Shown here: positions 4,659-5,325 of the stretch, in pieces
Layout: each line of letters opens with the position of its first letter
How positions within the stretch are numbered: the first letter of the stretch is position 1
NCBI GenBank assembly: GCA_024686055.1
Contig: JAIBDV010000240.1
Location: forward strand, 1-5,325
Source of the DNA: Neptuniibacter sp.
GTDB lineage: Bacteria; Pseudomonadota; Gammaproteobacteria; Pseudomonadales; Balneatricaceae
DNA: 5,325 nucleotides
Direction of reading: 5' to 3'
Program-made: the position numbers and the translations under genes
Notes under the pieces: generated by a model
What the model was told of the DNA's origin: nothing
Seen by the model: only the letters and a program-made list of their open reading frames with translations
The model's database searches: none

Positions 4659-5325
4659 ATGTCTAATAACTACTTCAATACCCTGCCACTGCGCGAACAG
4701 CTGGAACAGCTGGCTAAATGTCGTTTCATGGATATCTCTGAATTCCCGGATGGCGTTGAAGCCCTGAAAGGTAAGAAGATTGTTGTGATCGGTTGTGGTG
4801 CTCAGGGTCTGGCCCAGGGTATGAACCTGCGTGACAGCGGCTGTGATGTTTCCTACACGCTGCGTGCTGCGGCGATCGCTGAAAAGCGTCAGTCCTGGAA
4901 AAATGCGACTGAAAACGGTTTCACCGTAGGCACTTACGAAGAGCTGATTCCGACGGCTGACGTAGTACTGAACCTGACGCCAGACAAACAGCACACAGCT
5001 GTTGTTAATGCGGTAATGCCGCTGATGAAGCAGGACGCTTGCCTGTCTTACTCTCACGGTTTTAACATCGTTGAAGAAGGCATGAAAATCCGTGAAGACC
5101 TGACCGTTATCATGGTTGCCCCTAAGTGCCCAGGCTCTGAAGTACGTAACGAATACGTACGTGGTTTCGGTGTACCAACACTGATCGCAGTTCACGAAGA
5201 CAACGACCCTAAAGGTGAAGGTCTGGCACTGGCTAAAGCTTACGCAGTCGGTACTGGCGGTCACAAAGCGGGCGTTCTGATGTCCTCTTTCATCGCTGAA
5301 GTTAAGTCTGACCTGATGGGTGAAC
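4659..5325 (+). CDS. ilvC: Ketol-acid reductoisomerase (class II), N-terminal part, cut by window edge
   Basis: This is the second enzyme of valine and isoleucine synthesis. It isomerises and then reduces 2-acetolactate or 2-aceto-2-hydroxybutyrate to the dihydroxy acids, using NADPH and Mg2+ in the cytoplasm. The visible 222 residues align almost throughout with E. coli IlvC. The nucleotide-binding loop is GCGAQG (45-50). The NADPH-phosphate contacts Arg69, Lys76, Arg77 and Ser79 are kept, while E. coli Lys69 is Ala70 here. Also seen are the TPDKQH motif (107-112), the catalytic His133 in YSHGFN, APKCPG, and the metal ligands Asp218 and Glu222 in SDLMGE. Glu222 is the last full codon. Class II enzymes have about 490 residues, so the C-terminal half is outside. 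The ATG at 4659 is preferred over the in-frame ATG at 4650, because GGA (4646-4648) is well placed only for the former and the resulting N-terminus matches the family. Confidence 0.97.
   Translation, partial: MSNNYFNTLPLREQLEQLAKCRFMDISEFPDGVEALKGKKIVVIGCGAQGLAQGMNLRDSGCDVSYTLRAAAIAEKRQSWKNATENGFTVGTYEELIPTADVVLNLTPDKQHTAVVNAVMPLMKQDACLSYSHGFNIVEEGMKIREDLTVIMVAPKCPGSEVRNEYVRGFGVPTLIAVHEDNDPKGEGLALAKAYAVGTGGHKAGVLMSSFIAEVKSDLMGE

Noticed and set aside
4440..5264. Long minus-strand open frame opposite ilvC
   Set aside because: It is the antisense shadow of a clearly recognised ilvC coding frame and resembles no family.

Overview
The window looks like a chromosomal segment from a gammaproteobacterium. 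The two conserved genes at its edges read very close to their Escherichia coli counterparts: RNase R on the left and a class II (long-form) ketol-acid reductoisomerase on the right. The moderate GC content and a 7TMR-DISM sensor kinase would fit a marine or aquatic lineage such as the Oceanospirillales, but that placement is a guess.

Layout: (1) 1-842, minus strand: the first 280 codons of rnr (RNase R), running off the left edge just before the catalytic motif. (2) 843-1349: a 507-base gap between divergent genes with no convincing gene. It holds the rnr ribosome binding site, a foldable rnr leader, a 15-bp perfect palindrome resembling a SoxR box, and weak promoter signals for the rightward gene. 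(3) 1350-3374, plus strand: a complete membrane histidine kinase (signal peptide, 7TMR-DISMED2-like sensor, seven membrane helices, HisKA, HATPase_c). (4) 3451-4167, plus strand: a complete OmpR/PhoB-family response regulator, 76 bases downstream and almost certainly its partner. (5) 4168-4658: 491 bases without a credible gene. It contains an 11-bp tandem direct repeat just after the regulator stop, two hairpins, a long pyrimidine tract that may support Rho-dependent termination, and a LysR-type operator and promoter for the next gene. (6) 4659-5325, plus strand: the first 222 codons of ilvC, running off the right edge.

The two central genes form a self-contained two-component system: an envelope sensor phosphorylates a DNA-binding regulator in the cytoplasm. 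Its signal and targets cannot be read from the window. The flanking genes are housekeeping (RNA decay and branched-chain amino acid synthesis) and need not be functionally tied to it. ilvC appears as a single transcription unit with its own IlvY-like operator, but without the adjacent divergent ilvY of E. coli or the upstream ilvIH found in many other bacteria.

No clearly new type of system is visible. The observations most worth following are the LysR-type operator upstream of an apparently orphan ilvC, the 11-bp tandem repeat beside the regulator gene, and the SoxR-like palindrome upstream of rnr.
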